From NCBI RefSeq assembly GCF_000512205.2, contig NZ_CP006644.1, positions 186,001 to 250,000 on the forward strand: DNA of 64,000 bases. The letters run 5' to 3'. The stretch comes from Sphingomonas sanxanigenens DSM 19645 = NX02. GTDB taxonomy: Bacteria; Pseudomonadota; Alphaproteobacteria; Sphingomonadales; Sphingomonadaceae. The translations under genes and the position numbers were made by a program. How positions within the stretch are numbered: the stretch's first letter is position 1; every line of letters starts with the position of its first letter. The notes beneath the pieces are model-generated. The model had not been told where the DNA came from and searched no databases. It worked only from the letters and a program-made list of their open reading frames with translations. Of the stretch, positions 17,443 to 24,640 are shown piece by piece.

Positions 17443-17879
17443 GCCCGCTGTCCCCCGGTGCGGCGCCGCAACGGCGTCACCGCAATGCAGCGGACCAGCG
17501 GTGTCATTCCCGAAGACGCGCACGTCGGTGCGCCGGGTAATTCTTGCGTTTTCATGCCTTTGCCGTCGCCTGTGGACGAGTTTCCCCCGGCCGCCCCCCG
17601 ATAGGCGCGACACGCAAGGAGCAATGCCCTGCAGCATAGATCTGGTCTCTTCCGAAAACTTATCATCGTGAGACGAACGGCGCCGGAATTGCGTCGAAGT
17701 GTTGCTGAAGTCCGCCGTGCCGATAATGGAACCCATGCGCCGTGCTTTAGGGGGCGGACCGCGACCTTTGGCTCTGCGCGGTCTCATCGCAACCTGCGAT
17801 CATCCTCGACCTTTCTACTTCCGTGTAAGGCCGGATCCGCGCGCGTTGCGCCATTTGCGCACCGTTGTTTCCCGCGCGA
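17443..17879. other. 437-nt gap, no gene recognised
   Basis: Both strands hold only short frames without ribosome sites or family resemblance. It must contain the promoter of the GMC gene and the end of the doxX transcript. No copy of the GTAACC-N16-CGAA element was found here. Confidence 0.5.
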
Positions 17880-18323
17880 TCATCGCGCTTTCGCCAGCAA
17901 CGCATCGAGCGACCACGCTCCGCCGCCGCGGGCGATCAGCGGCAGCAGGATCGCCGTCCAGCTCAGATGGGTCGGCCAGGCGTCGGGATAGACGAAGATC
18001 TGGATCGTTGCCGTCATGCCCAGCAGCGCAAGCGCGGAGAGGCGGGTGCAGAGGCCGGCAACGAGCAGCAGCGGAAAGAGATGCTCGGCGCCGGTCGCCG
18101 CGATCGCGGCGGCATCCGGCGGGATCAGCGGCAGCGCATATTCGCTGCGGAACAGCTCATAGGTGCTATCCGTGATGTGCAGCACGCCATCCACCTTGGT
18201 CCGGCCGGACAGGAAGAAGATCGCGGCGATGCCGAGGCGGGCGACGAGCAGCAGCAGCGTATCGGGCAGCAGCGCCGACGCGGCCCGGGCGAATCGCGCA
18301 TGCAATGCGGCGAGCGAAGCCAT
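17880..18323 (-). CDS. DoxX family membrane protein of the bufferin operon
   Basis: 147 aa with four hydrophobic segments and the DoxX pattern [20 protein letters not shown], followed by [20 protein letters not shown]. DoxX proteins are small inner-membrane proteins proposed to take part in quinone-linked redox reactions. It lies 59 nt downstream of the DUF2282 precursor gene on the same strand, with a hairpin between. The same pairing occurs in the Caulobacter gig/bufferin operon as I recall it. A role in redox handling of copper or of the peptide is inference. Confidence 0.88.
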   Translation of the reverse strand: MASLAALHARFARAASALLPDTLLLLVARLGIAAIFFLSGRTKVDGVLHITDSTYELFRSEYALPLIPPDAAAIAATGAEHLFPLLLVAGLCTRLSALALLGMTATIQIFVYPDAWPTHLSWTAILLPLIARGGGAWSLDALLAKAR

Positions 18324-18343
18324 GATGGTCTCCGAATAGAGGG

Positions 18344-18377
18344 ACGGGCCGGGAAGCGGGATCGCCGCCCGGCCCGT
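18344..18377 (-). terminator. intra-operon hairpin between bufA1 and doxX
   Basis: Perfect 10-bp stem (ACGGGCCGGG at 18344-18353 with CCCGGCCCGT at 18368-18377) and a 14-nt loop, with no U-tract. It probably terminates part of the transcripts or protects the 3' end of the precursor mRNA, leaving doxX at lower expression. Confidence 0.55.
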
Positions 18378-18382
18378 GGAGG

Positions 18383-18658
18383 TCAGGCCTTCGGCGTCAG
18401 CGAGCCAGTGCCCTTGGGCGTCTTGATCGATGTGCAGGTGCCGGCCTTCACCAGCGTCCAGGCATTGCCCTGATAATCGACCTTGGAGGTGCCGGCGCAG
18501 CTCGTGCCGGCGCCGGCCTTGCAGTCATTCTTGCCGGCGAGCGACACGCCATAGCATTTTTCCATCTTTTCCTGGCCCGCCTGGGCGCTCGCCGGGGTGG
18601 CGAGTGCGGCGGCGGCGATCGCCAACGTGGCGGCAAGCGTGGCGTGGGTGGTGCGCAT
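18383..18658 (-). CDS. bufA1: bufferin-type precursor peptide, DUF2282 (BufA1-like)
   Basis: 91 aa. The ATG at 18658 follows GAGGAT. Signal peptide 1-25 ([14 protein letters not shown]). The mature part has four Cys at 35, 46, 54 and 75 in the DUF2282 pattern [14 protein letters not shown]...[12 protein letters not shown]...GTC. By my recollection of bufferin work, the two central Cys become thiooxazole groups that bind copper and the outer two form a disulfide. The modifying enzymes would be the DUF692/DUF2063 pair encoded at 20466-22072, since no other pair is in view. Driven by a sigma-type promoter at 18764-18789. Confidence 0.88.
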   Translation of the reverse strand: MRTTHATLAATLAIAAAALATPASAQAGQEKMEKCYGVSLAGKNDCKAGAGTSCAGTSKVDYQGNAWTLVKAGTCTSIKTPKGTGSLTPKA

Positions 18659-18763
18659 TGGATGATCCTCGAGAATATGAATGCCTCTTCGCGCGGCCCG
18701 GCGGGGGCTGCCGGACCGCGCGGTGACACGGGAGGAGGCGGGAGACCGTGTCACTGAAGCGAA

Positions 18764-18789
18764 TTCGCGACGGGACGTGCCGGGGTTAC
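18764..18789 (-). promoter_or_regulatory. ECF (SigF-like) promoter of bufA1-doxX
   Basis: On the minus strand, GTAACC (18789-18784), 16 nt, CGAA (18767-18764). The same spacing and sequence occur at 18822 and 20060, so this is very likely the promoter read by the adjacent ECF sigma factor. The leader to the bufA1 ATG is about 100 nt. It matches the Caulobacter SigF consensus as I remember it. Confidence 0.8.
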
Positions 18790-18821
18790 GCGGAGGTTCA
18801 AGAAAAAATCGCAATCGCGGT

Positions 18822-18847
18822 GTAACCTGGCCGGCACCCCAGCCGTA
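18822..18847 (+). promoter_or_regulatory. ECF (SigF-like) promoter of the sigma gene
   Basis: GTAACC (18822-18827), 16 nt, CGTA (18844-18847), 20 nt before the sigma-factor ATG. The -10 has T where the other two have A, so autoregulation may be weaker. Its -35 lies 32 bp from that of the divergent bufA1 promoter. Confidence 0.75.
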
Positions 18848-18867
18848 CCTGCGAGCGAGGAGCATGG

Positions 18868-19407
18868 ATGCGGGCGGACGAAGCGCTTCTGCGGCGATTG
18901 ATGGTCGATGGGCTCGACGGTGACGCCGGGGCGCATACCGCGTTGTTGCGCCTGCTCGTTCCCCTGCTGCGCGGCTTCTATCGGCGGCGCGTCAGCGGCG
19001 CCGACGATGATATCGAGGATCTGGTGCAGGAAACGTTGATTGCGGTCCACACACGGCGCGCGACCTATGATCGGGATCGCACGTTTACCGCCTGGTTGTT
19101 CGCGATCGCGCGCTACAAGATGATCGATCATTTTCGCCGACGCCGTCGCCTGCTGCCGATCGAGGGGATGGAGGAGATGCTCGTCGCCGACGATTTCGAG
19201 GCGGCGGTGCTCGCCCGGCTGGATATCGACGATCTGCTTGCGGGGCTGCCCCCCAAGCAGGCGCAGATGATCCGTGCGACCCGGGTCGAGGGTCTGAGCA
19301 TCGTCGAGGCGGCGGAAGCGGGCGGCATCGGCCAATCCGACGTGAAGGTGTCGGTGCATCGCGGCATCAAGAGCCTCATCGCGCGCGTCCACGGAAGCGC
19401 GCGATGA
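18868..19407 (+). CDS. sigF: ECF RNA polymerase sigma factor, SigF-like
   Basis: 179 aa. The ATG at 18868 is preceded by GCGAGGAG. Region 2 contains [18 protein letters not shown] and [20 protein letters not shown] (about 50-92). Region 4 is [19 protein letters not shown] followed by the helix-turn-helix to ARVHGS (about 125-175). The gene is coupled (ATGA) to an NrsF-like anti-sigma gene and flanked by two bufferin precursors, matching the SigF-NrsF arrangement of Caulobacter that responds to copper, cadmium or chromate stress. Expected targets are the three GTAACC-N16-CGNA elements seen here. Confidence 0.92.
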   Translation: MRADEALLRRLMVDGLDGDAGAHTALLRLLVPLLRGFYRRRVSGADDDIEDLVQETLIAVHTRRATYDRDRTFTAWLFAIARYKMIDHFRRRRRLLPIEGMEEMLVADDFEAAVLARLDIDDLLAGLPPKQAQMIRATRVEGLSIVEAAEAGGIGQSDVKVSVHRGIKSLIARVHGSAR

Positions 19408-20045
19408 AGACCGACGATCTCATCGCCGACCTCGCGCGCGATACCCGGCCGGTGCGGCGCGGCGCCGTCGGGCGGCGCATCGCGACCGGGCTGGTGCTCG
19501 GCGCGCTGGTCTCTGCCTTGCTGGTGACGTTCTGGATGGGCATTCGCCCCGATCTCGGCAAGGCGATGCGCGGTTTCTCTTTCTGGATGAAGTGGGGCTA
19601 TACCGCGTCGCTGACGCTCGCCGCCCTGGTCGTGACGGTACAGCTTGCCCGGCCCGACAGCGATCGGCTGCGGGGGCTTTGGCTCACCGCGATCCCGATC
19701 GCCCTGCTCGCCGTCATCGGCATCCTGGAACTGGTGCGCACGCCGCCCGCCGACTGGCTGGCGATGTGGCTGGGGCATAGCTGGACGAGTTGTCCCTGGC
19801 GGGTGCTGACGCTCGCCGTGCCGATCTTCGCAGGGCTGCTCTGGTCGTTCCGCCAGCTGGCGCCGACGCGGTTGCGCGCGACCGGGGCGGCGGCAGGGCT
19901 CGCCGCGGGCGCTTTCGCCGCAACCGTCTATTGCCTGCATTGCCCAGAGGTTTCGGCAATCTTCGTGCTGTCCTGGTATTCGCTCGGCATCCTGCTGGCG
20001 GCGGCGCTCGGCGCGCTGCTCGGGCCGCGGCTGCTGCGCTGGTGA
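19404..20045 (+). CDS. nrsF: NrsF-like membrane anti-sigma factor (DUF1109)
   Basis: 213 aa with a short cytoplasmic N terminus ([17 protein letters not shown]) and six hydrophobic helices, the DUF1109/NrsF architecture. It has three Cys: Cys130 (SWTSCPWR) and Cys177/Cys180 (YCLHCPE). Two Cys at nearly these positions are reported as needed for metal response in Caulobacter NrsF (from memory, residues 131 and 181). It would hold the sigma factor at the inner membrane until metal binds or oxidises these thiols. The start overlaps the sigma stop (ATGA). Confidence 0.9.
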   Translation: MKTDDLIADLARDTRPVRRGAVGRRIATGLVLGALVSALLVTFWMGIRPDLGKAMRGFSFWMKWGYTASLTLAALVVTVQLARPDSDRLRGLWLTAIPIALLAVIGILELVRTPPADWLAMWLGHSWTSCPWRVLTLAVPIFAGLLWSFRQLAPTRLRATGAAAGLAAGAFAATVYCLHCPEVSAIFVLSWYSLGILLAAALGALLGPRLLRW

Positions 20046-20059
20046 ATTCATCGCTGCCT

Positions 20060-20085
20060 GTAACCTGCCGGTGGGCGGCGGCGAA
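20060..20085 (+). promoter_or_regulatory. ECF (SigF-like) promoter of bufA2
   Basis: GTAACC (20060-20065), 16 nt, CGAA (20082-20085), 15 nt after the nrsF stop and 43 nt before the bufA2 ATG. It gives precursor 2 and the modification enzymes their own sigma-dependent start. Confidence 0.8.
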
Positions 20086-20127
20086 TGTGGAAGGCCAAAT
20101 CGGCAGGATTCCAAGAGGAGAGACCCT

Positions 20128-20403
20128 ATGATGATCACGCAGCAAAGCGCCCTCGGCATCGCCGCCTCCGCCGCCGTCGTCGCAGTGGCGATGGCGTCTG
20201 CCCCCGCCGCCGTCGCGGCCGACGAGGGCGCCAAGGCCGAAGTGGTCCATTGCTATGGCATCAACACGTGCAAGGGCACGTCGGACTGCAAGACCGCGAA
20301 GAATGAGTGCAAGGGCCAGAATGGCTGCAAGGGCCAGGGCTTCAAGGCGATGAGCACCAAGGATTGCAAGGCCGCCGGCGGCAGCCTGACCGAAGCGAAG
20401 TGA
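20128..20403 (+). CDS. bufA2: bufferin-type precursor peptide, six-Cys (BufA2-like)
   Basis: 91 aa from the ATG at 20128 (next codon is also ATG) after AGAGGAG. Signal peptide about 1-31 ([20 protein letters not shown]). The mature part is Lys/Gly-rich with six Cys at 42, 48, 54, 61, 67 and 80 in the pattern [30 protein letters not shown]. It differs from the four-Cys DUF2282 type but has the same start (CYG) and is followed directly by the DUF692 enzyme and its partner. Repeated CKG units suggest several modified Cys and more metal sites. It is probably the main substrate of BufB/BufC. Confidence 0.87.
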   Translation: MMITQQSALGIAASAAVVAVAMASAPAAVAADEGAKAEVVHCYGINTCKGTSDCKTAKNECKGQNGCKGQGFKAMSTKDCKAAGGSLTEAK

Positions 20404-20409
20404 GCCGGC

Positions 20410-20441
20410 CCGGCCCGGCGGGGGATCACCCGCCGGGCCGG
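20410..20441 (+). terminator. strong hairpin between bufA2 and bufB
   Basis: Perfect 13-bp GC stem (20410-20422 with 20429-20441) and a 6-nt loop (GGATCA), starting 7 nt after the bufA2 stop. No U-tract. It likely causes partial termination or stabilises the precursor mRNA, giving much more peptide than enzyme. Confidence 0.65.
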
Positions 20442-20465
20442 ACGCTGTGCCCGAGGCATGACCCG

Positions 20466-21302
20466 ATGACCGCTCCCCCCTCTTTCGCCGGCTTCGGCCT
20501 CGGCCTGCGCCGGCCGCATTATGCCGATTTCCGGGCGGACCCCGTCCCGGTCGACTTCGTCGAGGTGATCTCGGAAAATTTCATGGTCGAAGGCGGCCGC
20601 CCCCGGCAGTTGCTGCGGGAGGTGCGCGCAGCCTATCCGGTGGCGTTGCACGGCGTGTCGATGTCGATCGGTTCGGCGGACGGGCTCGACGGCGCGTATC
20701 TCGCGCGGCTGCGCGCGCTGGTCGACGAGATCGCGCCGCTGTTCGTCTCCGACCATCTGAGCTGGACGCGGATCGAGGGGTTCAGCGCGCATGACCTGCT
20801 GCCGCTGCCCTATACGCAGGAGGCGCTCGATACGGTCTGCGCCAACATCCATCGCGCGCAGGACGCGCTCGGCCGAACGATGCTGGTCGAGAACCCTTCC
20901 ACCTATATCCGCTTCGCAGGGGCGGACATGAGCGAATGGGAGTTCCTCGACGCGATGTGTGCGCGCACCGGCTGCGGCCTGCTGCTCGACGTCAACAATG
21001 TCTTCGTCAGTGCGACCAACCATGGCTTCGATCCGATCGCCTGGCTCGATGGCATCCCGCACGATCGCGTGCGCCAGATCCATCTCGCCGGACACAGCCA
21101 GGGGGCCGAACTGCTGGTGGACACGCATGACCGCCCGGTGCCGGCCTCGGTGCTCGACCTCTATGCGCATGTGCTGCCGCGGCTGGGGCCGGTCGCGACG
21201 ATGATCGAGCGCGACGACGATATCCCGCCGCTCGGGGACCTGCTGGCCGAACTCGCCACCGTGCGCGGCATCGCCGCCACCGCGCTGAAGGAGGCGGTAT
21301 GA
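20466..21302 (+). CDS. bufB: DUF692 multinuclear iron enzyme (MNIO), bufferin-modifying BufB
   Basis: 278 aa from the ATG at 20466. TIM-barrel DUF692 landmarks: GFGLGLRRPHY, VDFVEVISENFM, VALHGVSMSIGS, FVSDHLSWTR, MLVENPSTYIRF, LLLDVNNVFVSATNHGFDP, IHLAGHSQG, VDTHDRPV and MIERDDDIPPL. The His/Asp/Glu/Asn set binds the iron cluster. MNIOs such as MbnB oxidise Cys in peptides (oxazolone/thioamide in methanobactin, thiooxazole in bufferins as I recall). It needs a partner, encoded next with a 4-nt overlap. Cytoplasmic; it would act before export of the peptide. Confidence 0.93.
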   Translation: MTAPPSFAGFGLGLRRPHYADFRADPVPVDFVEVISENFMVEGGRPRQLLREVRAAYPVALHGVSMSIGSADGLDGAYLARLRALVDEIAPLFVSDHLSWTRIEGFSAHDLLPLPYTQEALDTVCANIHRAQDALGRTMLVENPSTYIRFAGADMSEWEFLDAMCARTGCGLLLDVNNVFVSATNHGFDPIAWLDGIPHDRVRQIHLAGHSQGAELLVDTHDRPVPASVLDLYAHVLPRLGPVATMIERDDDIPPLGDLLAELATVRGIAATALKEAV

Positions 21303-22072
21303 GCCTGCTCGTCTTCCAGCGCGACATGCGCGCCTGGCTCGTGCGCGAGGATGAGGCGGCGGCGGCGCGCATCGGGCCGGATGCGGCGCCGGGCCTGCGC
21401 GTCCACCAGAACAATTATCGCGCGCAACTCGTCGCCTGTCTCGAAACGGGTTTCGAACGGACGCGCGCGTGGATCGGCGATGATGCCTTCCGCGCCGCGG
21501 CGGCATTCCACATCGATCGCGTGCCCCCCGGGGGCTGGACGCTGGATGCCTATGGGCAGGATTTTCCTTCAAGCCTCGCGCTCATCTATCCCGCCGATCC
21601 CGAGGTCGGCGAGCTCGCCTGGATCGATCTTGCGCTCGATGAAGCCTTTGTCGGCCCCGATGCGCCGGCGATAACGGCTGCGGACCTGGCCGATATCGAC
21701 TGGGACCGCGCGGTTCTGCGAATGGTGCCGACGATCGACATCGGCGATCTCGCGACCAATGCCGACCGCATCTGGACTGCGCTGGCCGCCGGCGAGGAAC
21801 CGCCGCCGCCGTATCGGCGCGACGCGCCGGGCGCGATCCTCGTCTGGCGGCAGGGGCTGGTGCCGCGCTTCCGTGCGATCGACACGGACGAGCAGTCGGC
21901 GCTGATCCGCGCACGCGCCGGGCTGCCCTTCACGGCATTGTGCGCGATTGCGGTCGAGGCGCTGGGGGAGCAACCGGGGATCGCGCGGGCGGGAGAATGG
22001 CTTGGCCGCTGGGTGAGCGATGGCCTGATCCGCGCGATCCTGTGCGGCGACGATCGCGCGGTTCATGATTAA
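21299..22072 (+). CDS. bufC: DUF2063 partner protein of the MNIO (BufC)
   Basis: 257 aa, starting in the ATGA overlap with bufB. N-terminal DUF2063 domain: FQRDMRAWLV, VHQNNYRAQLVACLETGFER, AFHIDRVPPGGWTLDAYGQD. The rest is a mixed domain typical of BufC/MbnC-like partners that recognise the precursor leader and complex with the DUF692 enzyme. DUF2063 was once labelled a putative DNA-binding domain; in this context the peptide-binding role is far more likely. Last gene of the operon; an AT palindrome (22067-22081) covers its stop. Confidence 0.9.
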   Translation: MSLLVFQRDMRAWLVREDEAAAARIGPDAAPGLRVHQNNYRAQLVACLETGFERTRAWIGDDAFRAAAAFHIDRVPPGGWTLDAYGQDFPSSLALIYPADPEVGELAWIDLALDEAFVGPDAPAITAADLADIDWDRAVLRMVPTIDIGDLATNADRIWTALAAGEEPPPPYRRDAPGAILVWRQGLVPRFRAIDTDEQSALIRARAGLPFTALCAIAVEALGEQPGIARAGEWLGRWVSDGLIRAILCGDDRAVHD

Positions 22073-22081
22073 AAATTAATC
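22067..22081. terminator. AT-rich palindrome at the bufC stop
   Basis: GATTAA-AAA-TTAATC spans the stop codon. It is unusual in this GC-rich window and could help terminate the operon, though the stem is only 6 bp of mainly A-T pairs. Confidence 0.25.
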
Positions 22082-22186
22082 TGATGTTTAGAATTCGAAC
22101 GTGTATAGTGCTGTAGCCGGGATGCGGAGTTGAGTGGGGAAGCTCTGTTCCTGTTCCGGGCATATCATCATGCTCGGGGAGAGAAC

Positions 22187-22834
22187 ATGCGTTCGGCATC
22201 TCATATATCTTTGGTGATTCGGAACCAGATCATGCGCGAAGGGCTGCGCCGGATGATGGCCGACGATTGCGGACATGTGGAATCCTGCGCCGAACCGGAC
22301 GATCTTTCGCGCATCGTGCCGCGCGGCGAGAATATCATCCTGATCAGCGATCTGTTCGTGCCGCGCGGCGAATATCGCGCGCTCGAAACGCTGCAGGAGC
22401 GGCGCCCCTGCGCGAAGATCGTGGTGATGGGCAGCAGCAGCGATCCGCGGCGTATCTCCGAAATCTTCAGGGCGGGCGCGGCCGGCTATGTCAGCGGCGA
22501 CAGCGCGTTCAACGCGCTTCGATTTCAGCTCGATCTCGTCGCGCTGGGCGAGAAGGTTTATCCGGCGGCGTTGATCGATCATGTTTCCCGTGCGCCGAGC
22601 CCCGCGCCGTCGCGCGCGCCCTGGCCGGACCTCAGCGCGCGTGAAGCCGCCGCGCTCGATGGCCTGGTCGCGGGCCTGCCCAACAAGACGATCGCGCAAC
22701 GGCAGGCCGTGAGCGAGGCAACGGTGAAGCTGGCGCTGAAAACGCTGTTCCGCAAGATGCAGGCGCGCAACCGCACGCACGCCGCGGTGCTGGCACGCGA
22801 GCATGGCTGGAACGCGCGCGACAGGATGCACTGA
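22187..22834 (+). CDS. LuxR/NarL-type regulator with degenerate receiver
   Basis: 215 aa from the ATG at 22187 after GGGGAG. The N-terminal domain has receiver-like strands (ISLVIRNQIMREGLRRMM, IILISDLF, CAKIVVMGSSSD, FRAGAAGYVSGDS) but lacks the acidic pair after beta-1 (RN instead of DD), and the conserved Lys is Ser/Gly. Only the Asp of ISDLF remains. The C-terminal GerE-type HTH is DLSAREAAALDGLVAGLPNK with AVSEATVKLALKTLFRKM. It likely works without standard phosphorylation. It lies 114 nt after bufC, in an AT-richer spacer; any link to the bufferin genes is unproven. Confidence 0.85.
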   Translation: MRSASHISLVIRNQIMREGLRRMMADDCGHVESCAEPDDLSRIVPRGENIILISDLFVPRGEYRALETLQERRPCAKIVVMGSSSDPRRISEIFRAGAAGYVSGDSAFNALRFQLDLVALGEKVYPAALIDHVSRAPSPAPSRAPWPDLSAREAAALDGLVAGLPNKTIAQRQAVSEATVKLALKTLFRKMQARNRTHAAVLAREHGWNARDRMH

Positions 22835-23009
22835 GGAGCGGGCGCGTCCATCCTTGACGGCCTATCCGCCGGCGCGCCGTTCCCATCGCGCGATGCGCAC
22901 CTCCACGCGGACGCGCAGCGCGATCCGGGCGCGCTCGCCGTCGAACGCGCAGTCGCGCACGAAGCCGCAGATCCTGTCGACCGCCGCCGGGGCCGTGCGG
23001 CGCGCCCGA

Positions 23010-24518
23010 TCAGCGCGTGCGGTAGAGCGCCTGCGCATCGGCCTTGAACTGCGCGCCGCTGTCGTTGCGGCTGTAGAACATGTGACCGCCCGGATAGACG
23101 CTCAGCTTGATCCGCTCGGCTGTGCCGAAGGCCGGCATCTGGTCGACGATCAGGCGCGAGGCGAAATAGGGGCAGGAGAGGTCGTCCCAGCCATGGACGA
23201 TCATCACGGCCATGCGCGGATCCACCGCGATCGCCTTGCGCAGATCCTGCACCGGCGTGTCTTCCGGCTTGCCGCGATCCCAGGCGGCGTTCACCGCATA
23301 GGAGAGCGCGTTGAAGCGCGCATCCGTCTTCCAGCCGACCTCGCGCGTGACGAAATCCACCATCGCGCTGGTGGTGGGCGCGATCAGCGCGTCGAGGATC
23401 GGATCGTTGGACTTGCGCTCGGCCGCCCAGGGGAAAGGATCGAAGCCGGTGACGTTGGAATCATAGACGCTGCCGATCGTGCCGGTGCTGCGGCGCACCT
23501 CGCGCAGATAGGTGCCGATGTCGACGCGCCCGCCCAGCTTCTGCACCAGCGCGGGATCGAGCCCGGTGAGCTGGCTGACGCGCGCGACGATGCGCGCGAC
23601 CGCGGCCTGGTCGGTTCGGCCGCGCAGCAGGTCGGTGGCGAATTCGCCGCGCGCATAGGCTTCGATCTCCGCCATCGCCTGCGGGGTCAGCCGGCCCTGC
23701 CGCTCGAGTTCGGCCGCGGCCATCGAAGGCAGGTTGACGACCCAGGGCAGCGGCGAAAGCGCGGTGGCATCGTCGCCCGAGGCGGGATCGAGATAGGGCG
23801 AGACCATGATCAGGCCGTTGACGCCGACACCGATCTGCGACTGCAGTTCATAGGCGATGCGCGGCGCGCGATAGCCGCCATAGCTTTCGCCCATGATATA
23901 TTTGGGCGAACGCAGCCGGCCGGCCTTCACCAGCCAGTCATAGACCACCTTCGAGAGATACTTGACGTCGGGATCATTGGCGTAGAACGCCTTCTTGGTC
24001 TCCGCCTCGTCCACCAGGCTGCGGCTGAAGCCGGTACCGATCGGATCGATGAAGACGAGATCGGTGAAATCCAGCCAGCTGTTGGGATTGTCGACCGCAA
24101 CCGGCAGGTCCGACGGCGCATCGCCCTGCGCGCCGAACTGCACGCGCTTGGGCCCGACCGCGCCGAGGTTGAGATAGACCGAGGCCGCGCCCGGCCCGCC
24201 GTTGAACGCGAAGGTCACCGGCCGGCGATAATCGGCTCCGGGCACGGTATAGGCGGTGTAGACGACCTGCCCGATCTCCTTGCCCTTCTCGTCGCGCACG
24301 GAGAGCGTGCCGACCGTCGCCTCATAGGCCAGCAGCCTGCCTCCGATCCGTGCCGATTGGCGGATGGTCTTGTCGGCGGGCAGCGGCGGGAACTGGCCGG
24401 CATCGTCGGCCTTCTTCTCGTCCGCCTTCTCGGCGGCGGGCTTGTCGGCAGCGAAGGCGGGGGCGGCGGAGAGACTGGCGAGCAGCGAAACGGCGGCAAG
24501 CAGCGGTGCGATACGCAA
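23010..24518 (-). CDS. S10 family serine carboxypeptidase-like peptidase, exported
   Basis: 502 aa. A Sec signal (LLAAVSLLASLSAAPAFAA) is followed by a Lys/Glu/Ala linker and the alpha/beta-hydrolase peptidase. FNGGPGAASVYLNLGAVGP forms the oxyanion region, GESYGGYRAPR carries the nucleophile Ser (about residue 212), VMIVHGWDDLSCP the Asp, and GGHMFYSR the His. S10 enzymes cut C-terminal residues at acidic pH; periplasmic location is predicted. Start at 24518 gives a normal signal peptide. It stands alone between intergenic gaps. Confidence 0.9.
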   Translation of the reverse strand: MRIAPLLAAVSLLASLSAAPAFAADKPAAEKADEKKADDAGQFPPLPADKTIRQSARIGGRLLAYEATVGTLSVRDEKGKEIGQVVYTAYTVPGADYRRPVTFAFNGGPGAASVYLNLGAVGPKRVQFGAQGDAPSDLPVAVDNPNSWLDFTDLVFIDPIGTGFSRSLVDEAETKKAFYANDPDVKYLSKVVYDWLVKAGRLRSPKYIMGESYGGYRAPRIAYELQSQIGVGVNGLIMVSPYLDPASGDDATALSPLPWVVNLPSMAAAELERQGRLTPQAMAEIEAYARGEFATDLLRGRTDQAAVARIVARVSQLTGLDPALVQKLGGRVDIGTYLREVRRSTGTIGSVYDSNVTGFDPFPWAAERKSNDPILDALIAPTTSAMVDFVTREVGWKTDARFNALSYAVNAAWDRGKPEDTPVQDLRKAIAVDPRMAVMIVHGWDDLSCPYFASRLIVDQMPAFGTAERIKLSVYPGGHMFYSRNDSGAQFKADAQALYRTR

Positions 24519-24640
24519 GGCGAAACATCCTCGAACGACGGGAACCCGCCGGTTCTAGGCGCGGTGGCGGGGGGCGGCAAGCGGACCCCACATCGTTTGC
24601 CGCCCGCGTCGCTCCCCGGTCGCCCGCGTGTCGCTGCGGG

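Noticed and set aside
21299-22072. DUF2063 protein as a DNA-binding regulator
   Set aside because: Overlap with the DUF692 gene and known MbnC/BufC-like partners point to peptide recognition.
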